Origin: Pseudomonas iridis
Lineage (GTDB): Bacteria; Pseudomonadota; Gammaproteobacteria; Pseudomonadales; Pseudomonadaceae
Length of the DNA: 64,000 nt
NCBI RefSeq assembly: GCF_017980685.1
Contig: NZ_JACXXO010000007.1
Location: forward strand, 221,373-285,372
Direction of reading: 5' to 3'
The notes under the pieces are model-generated. The model was not told where the DNA came from. It ran no database searches and worked only from the letters and a program-made list of their open reading frames with translations. Position 1 is the stretch's first letter; each line of letters begins with the position of its first letter. Below, one piece after another: positions 37,610 to 45,163 of the stretch. The translations under genes were made by a program, and so were the position numbers.

Positions 37610-38090
37610 GGCTTTCTCCATTCGTTGATTGATCCAACAAAACTCGCAATGCACTCATCCGTTCCGCTGGTTGCCGTTGGGCGCGGAGGGGAGTGCATTC
37701 GGGATTGGTCGGGGGAGGGAATGCCGGTTACGTCTCCGGCGCGGGCTTTACCGCCGTGGTGCTTGTTGCTGACTTGATTACGCGCAAGCTACCCCGCGTT
37801 GGTGCAGATGACCGGAGCTGATCCCGGCATGACTGGACTCAAACCAGCCTACGTTTAACGATTTCGAGCGCGTCGATTCGCCAGCATCAAGCGGGTCTGA
37901 CCGTTCTGCCGTCTCCGGCGGACTATGCTTTCGCATCCGATCCCTGAACTACATCAGGGGTGTTTTCCCGTACGTGAGCCCGTCAGCCCGGGCATTCATC
38001 TGCTTGTTGCGGTGATGCAGGCGGGCGGTTATGGGCCGCAGTTTCGTCCGCATCCGTCTGCCCACTCAGTGAATGGGCAGAGGTGATGCT
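37610..38090. other. gene-free stretch in the early operon
   Basis: About 480 bp without a supported ORF on either strand. One hairpin is visible at about 38057-38080 (CTGCCCA...TGGGCAG, 9-nt loop). The region may contain an untranslated element or have lost a gene. Confidence 0.4.
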
Positions 38091-38420
38091 TCAAGTTGCA
38101 GCAGGCGGTGTGTACTCCCGACTTACCGCCGACATCATTCCTACGCTTCCATCTGCCAGAATCGAAGTCTTACCCAGCACGTGGAATGCCTTGCCGCTGA
38201 GTGGCGAGCCTATCGGCATCGAGAGGTAAACGATTCGAGACAGCAGGTCCAAAATCATTTCTGGATCGTTGGTCGTCTCCTCGAAGAATTCCATCACTTC
38301 ATTCCAGAGGTCTTCGCCAGCTTCTTCGCGGGCCTCGAACTTCTCCGGGTAGGCCGCGACGATCAGTTCAAACTGCTCCAGATCGTCCAGCTGCTTAATG
38401 GTTTTCGGCATGTAGCCCAT
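38091..38420 (-). CDS. phage hypothetical protein
   Basis: 109 aa, GGAG 8 nt before ATG 38420. Acidic, helical (EKFEAREEAGEDLWNEVMEFF) with a C-terminal strand region. No domain recognised. Leftward early operon. Confidence 0.6.
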   Translation of the reverse strand: MGYMPKTIKQLDDLEQFELIVAAYPEKFEAREEAGEDLWNEVMEFFEETTNDPEMILDLLSRIVYLSMPIGSPLSGKAFHVLGKTSILADGSVGMMSAVSREYTPPAAT

Positions 38421-38450
38421 TGTCTTGCTCCGTTGCGTTGATGGGGTGGG

Positions 38451-38666
38451 TTAGGCTGGGATGAAGTGATCGGCGTGGCGCATGTGTCGCTCCACCTCGA
38501 TTGGCTCAATCTCCCTGATCTGATCGCCCGTCTCAATCGAGAACTTGTGAAGCGGCGTGTCATTCATTGCCGTGGTTCCGGCCTCATCTTCACTGTCAGC
38601 CTCAATAACGACCGTGCATTGAGCCATCAGCGTGACGGTGTACGTTTTCTTCGGAGCGGAATCCAT
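38451..38666 (-). CDS. phage hypothetical protein
   Basis: 71 aa, GGGAG upstream. Begins with a beta-rich stretch (TYTVTLMAQCTVVIEAD) and continues with acidic helices. No family recognised. Confidence 0.55.
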   Translation of the reverse strand: MDSAPKKTYTVTLMAQCTVVIEADSEDEAGTTAMNDTPLHKFSIETGDQIREIEPIEVERHMRHADHFIPA

Positions 38667-38728
38667 CTTCTATCTCCCATCCCAGTCATTTACCTCAGAG
38701 CCCGGTATAGGGGTGAGGGGGTGTGGTG

Positions 38729-38920
38729 TTAGGCCGTCTGCGCAATTGCGTAAACGTCGATGTCATCCACGCCCAGCAACTTGCGAGCGTTTTCGATGGT
38801 CACCGGCACGATGATCAGGCCGTCGGCGAGGAAGTCAGCCAGCGTTTCCGGGCTGTTCTCGCCTACCGCAACACACCGCTTTCTTTTAGGGTCGATACCC
38901 GCGACTGAATCAATCTGCAT
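38729..38920 (-). CDS. phage hypothetical protein
   Basis: 63 aa from ATG 38920 (MQIDSVAGIDPKRKR), GGAGG upstream. Helical centre with NARKLLGVDDIDVYAI. No family recognised. Confidence 0.55.
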   Translation of the reverse strand: MQIDSVAGIDPKRKRCVAVGENSPETLADFLADGLIIVPVTIENARKLLGVDDIDVYAIAQTA

Positions 38921-39026
38921 CTCACTTCCTCCACTTGAATTCAACAATGCCGCCTCATCGAAGCGGCATCAGTAAATAGGTGCCCGGATATTTACCCACG
39001 CCGGGCCGTGCTAGCCTCTCCAGTCC

Positions 39027-39311
39027 CTACAACCGTTGAGGCAATACCGCATGAACATAGAGCTTCAGTGCAGCAAGTGCGGCTGCAAAGACTTCCAGCA
39101 CCCCGACGACCTGAACGACGAGTCGACCATCACATGCAACGACTGTGGCGCATCCGCCCCCTACGGCGAGGTGAGAGAGCAGGCCATCACCAAGGCGAAG
39201 GAGTTCATCGACGGGAAACTCGGGAATCTGTTTAAGGGCAGCTAGGTCGGCTCGCATGGATTCAATTAGTGCGATTGTTTTTGTCGCATCAACATCAATG
39301 TGAAGCTGCAT
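39027..39311 (-). CDS. possible antisense phage gene
   Basis: 94 aa from ATG 39311, with AGGAG exactly 6 nt upstream. The first 30 residues (MQLHIDVDATKTIALIESM, ADLAALKQIP) look like a real phage start, but the rest lies entirely opposite the zinc-ribbon gene 39051-39245. One of the two frames may be non-coding, or the pair is a true antisense overlap. Confidence 0.35.
   Translation of the reverse strand: MQLHIDVDATKTIALIESMRADLAALKQIPEFPVDELLRLGDGLLSHLAVGGGCATVVACDGRLVVQVVGVLEVFAAALAALKLYVHAVLPQRL
39051..39245 (+). CDS. zinc-ribbon phage protein (ECs_2282-like)
   Basis: 64 aa (MNIELQCSKCGCKDFQHPDD) with CSKC and CNDC pairs, consistent with a putative zinc-binding phage protein. A GAGG precedes the ATG. 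It reads against the early operon and lies over the minus-strand ORF 39027-39311. Confidence 0.6.
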   Translation: MNIELQCSKCGCKDFQHPDDLNDESTITCNDCGASAPYGEVREQAITKAKEFIDGKLGNLFKGS

Positions 39312-39584
39312 CTGCTTCTCCTGCTTTCCGCGTGGTCCTGAGATAGGGCCACCTGGAGAGCATCCGGGCTGCAATATGCGGCCCGGCATCTCTGTTTCTT
39401 CTCGCTACGCATATCTGGATCATTCGCCAGTTCGGTATCCCTCGATCCGCCGCAGGTTCTCCCTGCGTTTCCTTCCAGCACCCAAGTCACTCCCCAGGCG
39501 GTAGGTCAGATCAGATCGCCGGTCCCCAGTAGAGGCGTAGCGGCTTAATAGTTTGGTTTTGACAGAGCCTTTGCATCGGCCCTC

Positions 39585-39603
39585 CCTGTCCTTGCCGGAC
39601 AGG
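39585..39603 (-). promoter_or_regulatory. boxB-like hairpin in the PL leader
   Basis: Minus strand: CCTGTCC, 5-nt loop GGCAA, GGACAGG. A purine-rich pentaloop on a 7-bp stem resembles a boxB. It follows boxA and the first hairpin. Confidence 0.45.
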
Positions 39604-39607
39604 CGGC

Positions 39608-39630
39608 CCCGCTGTTATTTCCGCAGCGGG
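39608..39630 (-). promoter_or_regulatory. first hairpin after boxA
   Basis: Minus strand: CCCGCTG, 9-nt loop, CAGCGGG. It lies 16 nt after the boxA in the leftward transcript. Confidence 0.45.
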
Positions 39631-39646
39631 ATCGTCTTCTGAATTT

Positions 39647-39656
39647 TTAAAGAGCG
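39647..39656 (-). promoter_or_regulatory. boxA of the leftward transcript
   Basis: Minus strand CGCTCTTTAA matches the core of bacterial boxA (NusB/S10 binding). It lies about 45 nt downstream of the predicted PL start, as in lambda nutL. Confidence 0.55.
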
Positions 39657-39707
39657 TTCAGGCCCTGAGGCCCTGGCGAGTCCCTGTTGGGTGACTCGAT
39701 GGAGTGA

Positions 39708-39736
39708 ACAATACCGCCGGTATTCTACAAGGTCAA
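39708..39736 (-). promoter_or_regulatory. leftward early promoter PL
   Basis: Minus strand TTGACC (39731-39736), 17-bp spacer, TATTGT (39708-39713). The -10 overlaps the first OL operator and the -35 overlaps the edge of the second, so repressor bound there would block it. Confidence 0.75.
39710..39724. promoter_or_regulatory. OL1 operator
   Basis: AATACCGCCGGTATT, a perfect 15-bp odd palindrome. It covers the -10 of PL. Confidence 0.8.
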
Positions 39737-39749
39737 TACCGCCGGTCAT
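39735..39749. promoter_or_regulatory. OL2 operator
   Basis: AATACCGCCGGTCAT, 25 bp from OL1, adjoining the PL -35. Two bases differ from the palindrome. Confidence 0.75.
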
Positions 39750-39766
39750 GTATTTTTCAATAGGCA

Positions 39767-39792
39767 CAAAAAAGCCCGCTCAGTGGCGGGCT
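39767..39792 (-). terminator. terminator of the repressor transcript
   Basis: Minus strand: AGCCCGC, 6-nt loop, GCGGGCT and a T-tract (A-tract at 39767-39773 on the plus strand). It separates the cI operon from PL. Confidence 0.85.
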
Positions 39793-39811
39793 TAGTTACG
39801 CAGCGCATCGG

Positions 39812-40255
39812 TCAGGTCTTACGCACCCGATCTGTAAATCTGTCAGCAATGCTTCTCGGGCCATTCAGTCGATTAACAATTTCTGTCCATGAGTCGCGCT
39901 CACACTCGGCGCATATAGCAGCATGTCGCCTTTCAACACCTGTGGTGTTCTCGGCAATGTGTCGTATTACGAGCAGAAACCTGTGGAAATCAGATCCGTT
40001 TGTGTGGATGGGACCTATTTCGGAAGCCATCATTGACGTTGTTGCCATTCGATCAGAAAACGCAGTGCCAGGTACCCATATGCCCTGCCATGCCTCTCTG
40101 ATTATAGTTGGCGGTCGCTTAGACCTGTCCCAGTGGGTATCACCATGCCTTTCGAGAACCCTAAAAGGAGTACGCAATTGCATGGTGGCGCAGAACTTGA
40201 AATGAGTTACCACGTCAGTAGCTGGCCAATCCTGTGTGCTAGCTTTGTATTCCAT
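39812..40255 (-). CDS. phage hypothetical protein in the immunity region
   Basis: 147 aa with AGAGG 6 nt before ATG 40255. Polar and rich in Arg/His/Cys (ICAECERDSW), perhaps metal-binding. It follows the repressor after 16 bp and is probably expressed in the lysogen from PRM. A superinfection-exclusion role is possible by position only. Confidence 0.6.
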   Translation of the reverse strand: MEYKASTQDWPATDVVTHFKFCATMQLRTPFRVLERHGDTHWDRSKRPPTIIREAWQGIWVPGTAFSDRMATTSMMASEIGPIHTNGSDFHRFLLVIRHIAENTTGVERRHAAICAECERDSWTEIVNRLNGPRSIADRFTDRVRKT

Positions 40256-40271
40256 TACAAACCTCTTCGAT

Positions 40272-41057
40272 TTACAGCATCCCGCCGCGCCAAACCACGC
40301 GCCCTATGATGCGAACCTCGTTTATCTCACCGTCACGCAGCGTTTCGTCGCCGTAGCGCGTCTTGTCCTGGTTGTCGCTTCGGATGATCCAGCCGTCGAA
40401 GTCCGACTTCACCAGGCGCTTAACGATCGTTCCCTTCGATTCGCTCTGCATGGCGAATACCTGACCGTCCTTCGGCTCAACCCGTGACTCATCCACCAGC
40501 AGCACGTCGCCGTCGTTGATAGTCGGCTCCATGCTGTTGCCGCTGGCGTAGATCACGTCCAGGTGCTTCTGGTTGAGGTTGTTTGCGCGCAGCCAGGCCG
40601 ACTTGAACGCCATGACGCCACGGATCTCGACGTGCGGGTTGTCGTCGCCGCCACCGGTTGATCCTCGCGCAGTCAGTTGCAGTACGCCGGTGTAGCCGGG
40701 TTCATCGTTCAGATCGAAGCTACGCGGTGGCGTGCGCCCGTCAGATGGCTGTTGCGCAACTTTTCCAGGCAGCGCCTCAGACATTTTTTCAATTTGGGCG
40801 GCCAGGGTAGGGCTTATCTCGGAGACGGGGACTCCGAGGGCTCTGGCAAACACGACTGCCGCATTCACGCTCAGCGCCGTGCGGCCGTTCATGAAGTGGC
40901 TCACAGCGCCCTGGGTGACGCCATCGCCCAGATCGGCGGCGAGCTTTTCCTGCGTGAGCTTGAGCTCTCCGCGCTTAGCCTGGAATAAGGATTTGAGCCG
41001 GGCACTGTCTTGCAGCTGCCATTCGGATAACGGAAGCCGTCGGGAGTCTTTTTTCAT
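40272..41057 (-). CDS. CI-like repressor with S24 peptidase domain
   Basis: 261 aa: XRE-type HTH at about residues 35-70 (LTQEKLAADLGDGVTQGAVSH), linker, then a LexA/CI self-cleavage domain with the catalytic serine in ASGNSMEP and lysine in GTIVKRL. DNA damage should trigger RecA-stimulated self-cleavage. Its own promoter (TTGGTT, 16 bp, TAATAC on the minus strand) lies among the OR operators and leaves a very short leader. Confidence 0.93.
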   Translation of the reverse strand: MKKDSRRLPLSEWQLQDSARLKSLFQAKRGELKLTQEKLAADLGDGVTQGAVSHFMNGRTALSVNAAVVFARALGVPVSEISPTLAAQIEKMSEALPGKVAQQPSDGRTPPRSFDLNDEPGYTGVLQLTARGSTGGGDDNPHVEIRGVMAFKSAWLRANNLNQKHLDVIYASGNSMEPTINDGDVLLVDESRVEPKDGQVFAMQSESKGTIVKRLVKSDFDGWIIRSDNQDKTRYGDETLRDGEINEVRIIGRVVWRGGML

Positions 41058-41068
41058 TCGCTGATGGT

Positions 41069-41083
41069 ATTACCCACGGTATT
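41069..41083. promoter_or_regulatory. OR3 operator
   Basis: ATTACCCACGGTATT; reverse complement AATACCGTGGGTAAT fits the OL/OR consensus with three differences. It covers the predicted PRM -10 and is the weakest match of the five. Confidence 0.65.
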
Positions 41084-41092
41084 TACTTAACC

Positions 41093-41107
41093 AATATCGC
41101 CGGTATT
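41093..41107. promoter_or_regulatory. OR2 operator
   Basis: AATATCGCCGGTATT, 24 bp from OR3, one base from the perfect palindrome; its end overlaps the PR -35 TTGACT. Confidence 0.75.
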
Positions 41108-41135
41108 GACTATGAACAATACCGGCGGTCATACT
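41106..41135 (+). promoter_or_regulatory. rightward early promoter PR
   Basis: TTGACT (41106-41111) and CATACT (41130-41135) with an 18-bp spacer, or TCATAC with 17 bp. OR1 and OR2 cover the two elements, mirroring PL. Confidence 0.65.
41118..41132. promoter_or_regulatory. OR1 operator
   Basis: AATACCGGCGGTCAT, 25 bp from OR2, over the PR -10 region. Confidence 0.75.
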
Positions 41136-41165
41136 TGTGGTGAAATCTACGTAGAGGACGCCGCA

Positions 41166-41360
41166 ATGCGCCGAATCACACTCACCGAATTTGCCAAAGA
41201 GCACGGCCATACCAAAGCCGCCCAAATGCTTGGCTGCACCCAGGGCGCGCTGAGCAAGGCGATCCGTGTAGGCCGCGATGTGTACGTGACCCTCGAAGAC
41301 GACGGCAGCTTGTCGGCGCAAGAGCAGCGTCCGTTCCCGTCCCAGAAATCTGCCGCTTAA
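41166..41360 (+). CDS. Cro-like repressor
   Basis: 64 aa from ATG 41166 with GAGGAC upstream. MRRITLTEFAKEHGHTKAAQ then LGCTQGALSKAIR is a lambda Cro-type HTH. It is the first gene of the rightward operon under PR. The frame is open upstream to 41106, but that part crosses the promoter. Confidence 0.85.
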   Translation: MRRITLTEFAKEHGHTKAAQMLGCTQGALSKAIRVGRDVYVTLEDDGSLSAQEQRPFPSQKSAA

Positions 41361-41389
41361 CCCACTTCCAACCAAACAAGGAAACACAG

Positions 41390-41581
41390 ATGTCGTACTT
41401 CGCACCCGATCACCTACACGACAAGCCGACCAAGGTTCGCCTGGATGAGGTGGCTGATGACTTGTTGACAGCGATGGCTCGCTTCCAGCGGACCCAGAAA
41501 GCCGTTCTTGCTCGGGAAATTCTTGAGCGCGGACTGAACCAGATGATGGAAGAGCTTAACGCAAAGACTGACGTGGCCTGA
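41390..41581 (+). CDS. small phage DNA-binding-like protein
   Basis: 63 aa with KVRLDEVADDLLTAMARFQ and a following helix (AVLAREILERGLNQMM), a pattern like a ribbon-helix-helix protein. AAGGAAACACAG precedes the ATG. Probable early regulator. Confidence 0.65.
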   Translation: MSYFAPDHLHDKPTKVRLDEVADDLLTAMARFQRTQKAVLAREILERGLNQMMEELNAKTDVA

Positions 41582-41599
41582 AGTAGCCGAGGAGGCCCT

Positions 41600-41788
41600 G
41601 TGCCTGAAAGAAAACCGCTGGAAATCCAGCTCGACTGGCAAGGACTCGCTGATCTGGAGCTATTAGCCAGACGCAACGGGGTAACGCCAGAAGAGATGGC
41701 CGCAACAATCATGAACCGGGCGCTGGATCGAATGACCCGGCCACCAAAGAGCCGGAGCAACGTCGCTTCCATAGGACGGAAGGGCTGA
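41600..41788 (+). CDS. small ribbon-helix-helix-like protein
   Basis: 62 aa from GTG 41600, GAGGAGG upstream. LEIQLDWQGLADLELLARRN, then a second helix (VTPEEMAATIMNRALDRM). Similar in layout to its upstream neighbour. Function unknown. Confidence 0.6.
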   Translation: MPERKPLEIQLDWQGLADLELLARRNGVTPEEMAATIMNRALDRMTRPPKSRSNVASIGRKG

Positions 41789-41847
41789 TAAGCCCCTCAG
41801 GGACTCATGAGGAACTGCCAATGAAACAACCAAGCAGTAAATCGGAC

Positions 41848-41885
41848 GCACAAAAAAGCCACCGGGCAAGGGTGGCTTCTTGTGC
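41848..41885. terminator. hairpin terminator, tR1-like
   Basis: GCCACC (41858-41863), 7-nt loop, GGTGGC (41871-41876), extended by GCACAA / TTGTGC outer arms. It separates the two small regulators from the Rha gene and would need antitermination or read-through. Confidence 0.65.
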
Positions 41886-41915
41886 AGCACTTAATACAAC
41901 GTTCTGGAGCGAATA

Positions 41916-42746
41916 ATGCACCACTCAAGCCAAGCGAGCAATACCCCCGCGAATGTCGCGACACGTTTTGTTGATTCTGAAAATGTGTCGCGCATTTCAA
42001 TGACCAGCCTTGAGCTGGTCGACTTTATTAACCAGCAACGAAATCTCGAAGATTCCGTTTTGGATCATGCCGACTTCATGAAGAAGGTGCCTCGGGTTCT
42101 GAAAAAAGATGCCGGAAATTTTTCCGACATCTATCTGGACTCGATGAACCGCAAGCAGAAGTGCTATCGCTTCCCGAAGCGCGAATCCTGCCTGATGGCC
42201 ATGTCCTACAGCTACGAGCTTCAGGCAGCTGTGTTTGATCACATGACCGACCTTGAAGAGCGCTTATCTCAAAAGGTCAGTCTCCCGTCCTACGCCGAAG
42301 CGCTGCGTCTCTATGCCGACCAGATCGAGCAGACCGCGGTGCTACGCGTAGAGAACCATCAGCAGGCCGAGAAGATCGCCAGCCTTGAATCCATCTTCCA
42401 GGTGGGCATGACGCCAACGCAGTTCTGCAAGCGCCTGAATGGGGTCAACTGCCAGCAGGTCAACAACGCGCTGCTGGCACGGAAGTGGATCTTCAATTCG
42501 GAGCGAGACGAGAATCGCTCGGTCAAGTTCCGGGTCGGCTCGATCGCCCGCGACAAATACCTCACGGAGAAGGTGACCACCATCTCCAACGAAGGGATGG
42601 ACGCCTTTTCCAAGTACACGCCGATCCTCCTGAAGGAGGGCGCCAAGCGTCTGCACGATCTCTACATGGCTCAGAAGCTCCCAATGAAAAAGACTTGGGA
42701 TGGTCAGTTCTGCCACTGCAAGGCGACAGAGGAGGACTTGGCATGA
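41916..42746 (+). CDS. Rha-family regulator with antirepressor C-terminus
   Basis: 276 aa. The N-terminal block ENVSRISMTSLELVDFINQ, DHADFMKKVPRVLKKDAGNF and YRFPKRESCLMAMSY is Rha-like; the C-terminus (VGMTPTQFCKRLNGVNCQQV, then SVKFRVGSIARDKYL) is a KilA/ANT-type domain. Such proteins counter phage repressors. The TGA overlaps the next start as ATGA. Confidence 0.85.
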   Translation: MHHSSQASNTPANVATRFVDSENVSRISMTSLELVDFINQQRNLEDSVLDHADFMKKVPRVLKKDAGNFSDIYLDSMNRKQKCYRFPKRESCLMAMSYSYELQAAVFDHMTDLEERLSQKVSLPSYAEALRLYADQIEQTAVLRVENHQQAEKIASLESIFQVGMTPTQFCKRLNGVNCQQVNNALLARKWIFNSERDENRSVKFRVGSIARDKYLTEKVTTISNEGMDAFSKYTPILLKEGAKRLHDLYMAQKLPMKKTWDGQFCHCKATEEDLA

Positions 42747-43063
42747 TCGGCCCTACCTACCAGCAGCTTATCGAGCGCGCCGCCACTACTGCGCTTGATC
42801 ACTTCAAGGCGCAGAACACTAAAAAGGCCCTCAAGGCCGAACTGCGCTCGATGTACGACACCTACTTCGAAGCTCACGGCCGGCCAGCCGGGAAATTTGA
42901 TCCGTACAACGACGACTTCTTGCCCGTGATGAATTTCACCGAGGCTCAATTCCAGCGTGTGCGTTCCGCCAAGAAGGCCGAGTACAACGCCCTACGTCGC
43001 CACCACACAGCGCTCCGAGCACTTGAGTCGTTCAACCCAGCCGATCTCAAGGGGGTCGCATGA
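42743..43063 (+). CDS. phage hypothetical protein
   Basis: 106 aa from ATG 42743, coupled by ATGA to the antirepressor. Helical, mostly soluble; MIGPTYQQLIERAATTALDHF at the start. No family recognised. Its stop overlaps the DUF1376 gene. Confidence 0.65.
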   Translation: MIGPTYQQLIERAATTALDHFKAQNTKKALKAELRSMYDTYFEAHGRPAGKFDPYNDDFLPVMNFTEAQFQRVRSAKKAEYNALRRHHTALRALESFNPADLKGVA

Positions 43064-43839
43064 TGCATTACTTCAAAAGAAACATTGGCGACTACCACAA
43101 GAAGGCTGGACGGCTTTCCATGCTTGAACATGGGGCGTACACACTCCTGATTGATGCGTGCTACGACCGTGAGCGTTTCCCAACCATGGAAGACGCAATT
43201 GACTGGTGCTGGGCACGCAACAAGGAAGAAATCGACGCAGTTGAGCTTGTTTTGCGCAAGTTCTTTGAGCTTGTCGATGGCGTTTACGTCCAGGCGCGCA
43301 TTCAGGATGAAATTGCCGCCTATCACGCTACTGCCTTGAAAAATAAAGAGATCGCAGAGAAGCGCGAGGAAGCCAAACGCACGAAGCGTGCACCACTCGT
43401 GCACGAAGCGTGCACGGATGGTCACCTAACCAATAACCATAAACCACTAACCATTAACCAAGAACCAATAGATCAAAAGACTTGCGCACCTGCGGTGAGC
43501 GAGGCGCCGGATCTGTTCCCGAAGTTCTGGGCGCTCTATCCACGCAAGCAGGACAAGGCCAAGGCTCTGAAGGCGTGGACGAAACTCAAGGTCACTGACG
43601 ACCTGTTCAACCTGATCGCCAAAGGGCTCGCCGCGCAGGTCGTGTCCGCCGACTGGCTCAAGGACGGCGGCAAGTACGTCCCAATGCCGACCACCTGGCT
43701 CAACGGCAAGCGCTGGGAGGACGAGGTCAAGCCATCCAGCAACGTGCACCAGTTCCCGGCATCCCGTCACACCGGTTTCGACCAGCGTGATTACAAGGCG
43801 GGCCTGACTGCTCGCGGGGACGGCACCTATGACTTCTGA
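43060..43839 (+). CDS. DUF1376 replication protein (O-like)
   Basis: 259 aa. The N-terminal MHYFKRNIGDYHKKAGRLSMLEHG with LLIDACYDRERFPT is DUF1376, found in phage replication initiators; the C-terminal ALYPRKQDKAKALKAWTKL is a common phage O-type end. It may bind the phage origin. A DnaC-like loader follows. Confidence 0.85.
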   Translation: MMHYFKRNIGDYHKKAGRLSMLEHGAYTLLIDACYDRERFPTMEDAIDWCWARNKEEIDAVELVLRKFFELVDGVYVQARIQDEIAAYHATALKNKEIAEKREEAKRTKRAPLVHEACTDGHLTNNHKPLTINQEPIDQKTCAPAVSEAPDLFPKFWALYPRKQDKAKALKAWTKLKVTDDLFNLIAKGLAAQVVSADWLKDGGKYVPMPTTWLNGKRWEDEVKPSSNVHQFPASRHTGFDQRDYKAGLTARGDGTYDF

Positions 43840-44647
43840 GCCGAAGAAAATCGATCTCGACATCAACGACATCGAGCGCCGTTTCGGTGTGATCGCCAAG
43901 CAGCCAGCCGAATGCCCGACTCACGGCAAATACGCCGCGGTCATTCGCAAGACCAGCGACATCGCGTCCGGTTGCCCGGAGTGCGCTGCAGAGGTTCAGG
44001 CGCAGCGCGATCAGGAAGAACAGCGGGCGATGTATGCCCGTATTGCCGAACAGCGCCTAGAACGCAAGCTGGGGGCCTCGCTGATTCCGAAGCGTTTCAT
44101 GGGCAAGAACTTTGCCGACTTCGTTGCTGACACTGCAGCGCAGAAAGCCAATCTGGCGAAGTGCGTCGAGTACGCCGAGAAGTTCCCGCAACACCTGGAA
44201 GACGGTCGCTGCATCGTGATGACCGGCACACCGGGTACCGGGAAGACGCATCTGGCCGCCGCCATCGCTGGGCACGTCATCGTCAATCATAACGCCACAG
44301 CCGTGTACCGCACTGTCGGCGGACTGCTCCAGTTCATCAAGGGCAGCTACGGCGACCGCGCCGAATACACCGAGTCCGAGGCGTTCGCCAGTCTGGTCGA
44401 GCCCTCGCTGCTGATCATCGACGAAGTGGGCGCCACCAAGCCAACCGAGTTTGAGCTGGCCACCTTGTTCGCCGTGATCAACGGGCGGTACGAGGCTCAG
44501 CTGCCGACCATCGTGATTTCCAACATCGACGCCAAGGAGTTGGGCGCGGTGCTGGGCGATCGTTCGGTCGATCGTCTGCGCGAGGGTCGAGGCATTGGTC
44601 TGGTATTCGAAGGCGCGTCTGAGCGCAGCAAGCGGAGGGCTTCGTGA
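43829..44647 (+). CDS. DnaC/IstB-like helicase-loader ATPase
   Basis: 272 aa. An N-terminal zinc-like pair CPTHG and GCPECAAE, Walker A GTPGTGKTH at about residue 132, Walker B SLLIIDEVG. It overlaps the DUF1376 gene by 11 bp. It likely delivers DnaB helicase to the phage origin. Confidence 0.9.
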   Translation: MTSEPKKIDLDINDIERRFGVIAKQPAECPTHGKYAAVIRKTSDIASGCPECAAEVQAQRDQEEQRAMYARIAEQRLERKLGASLIPKRFMGKNFADFVADTAAQKANLAKCVEYAEKFPQHLEDGRCIVMTGTPGTGKTHLAAAIAGHVIVNHNATAVYRTVGGLLQFIKGSYGDRAEYTESEAFASLVEPSLLIIDEVGATKPTEFELATLFAVINGRYEAQLPTIVISNIDAKELGAVLGDRSVDRLREGRGIGLVFEGASERSKRRAS

Positions 44648-44886
44648 TGGTCGCCAAAGTATTGCACTACGTGTCGCACGGCTGCGGCCCGCAGGAATGC
44701 GACTGCCGACCGCGGTGCTTCCAGCGTGAAGGCGACGATATCCAAACCACCAGCACTGCGGCGAACGTCACCTGCAAAAACTGCCTGAAAGGGCTGGCGG
44801 CCGACAAGAAGCAAAAGTCGCTACGTGAGCAGGCGCAAATCCGGTCCCACAAAGCATGGATGGATGAAGCAAGGGGGGTCGAATGA
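44647..44886 (+). CDS. cysteine-rich phage protein
   Basis: 79 aa with CGPQECDCRPRC and CKNC, a probable zinc-binding protein of the nin region. ATG 44647 overlaps the TGA of the loader gene; GTG 44644 is an alternative start. Confidence 0.65.
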   Translation: MVAKVLHYVSHGCGPQECDCRPRCFQREGDDIQTTSTAANVTCKNCLKGLAADKKQKSLREQAQIRSHKAWMDEARGVE

Positions 44887-45071
44887 AACGAGCAAACCCA
44901 GCACAGCTACGCCAATCCCTCGAAGTGGCCAACACCTTCGTCAAGTACGGAATCCGCTTCGTGTGCATGCCGGTGGTGGATGAGGCAGACGGCGTGAACC
45001 TGTCAAGCCAGGCCGCCGAGCGCCTTGAGCGCATGGCATTGATGGCAGAAGCAGCGGAGCAACGGACATGA
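44883..45071 (+). CDS. DUF1382-like protein
   Basis: 62 aa starting MKRANPAQLRQSLEVANTFV, resembling DUF1382 proteins of lambdoid phages. ATGA couplings link it to both neighbours. Confidence 0.7.
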   Translation: MKRANPAQLRQSLEVANTFVKYGIRFVCMPVVDEADGVNLSSQAAERLERMALMAEAAEQRT

Positions 45072-45163
45072 GCGCAGTCTTCCTGGCTGTAACGATTGGA
45101 ACCCTCGCAGGCTTCGGCATCGGTATTTTCTGCGTCCTGATCACAATGGCGGTGACGGCATGA
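45068..45163 (+). CDS. 31-aa membrane peptide
   Basis: MSAVFLAVTIGTLAGFGIGI then a second hydrophobic stretch to the end. Almost entirely membrane-spanning. It is coupled on both sides by 4-bp ATGA overlaps, which argues that it is translated. Confidence 0.6.
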   Translation: MSAVFLAVTIGTLAGFGIGIFCVLITMAVTA

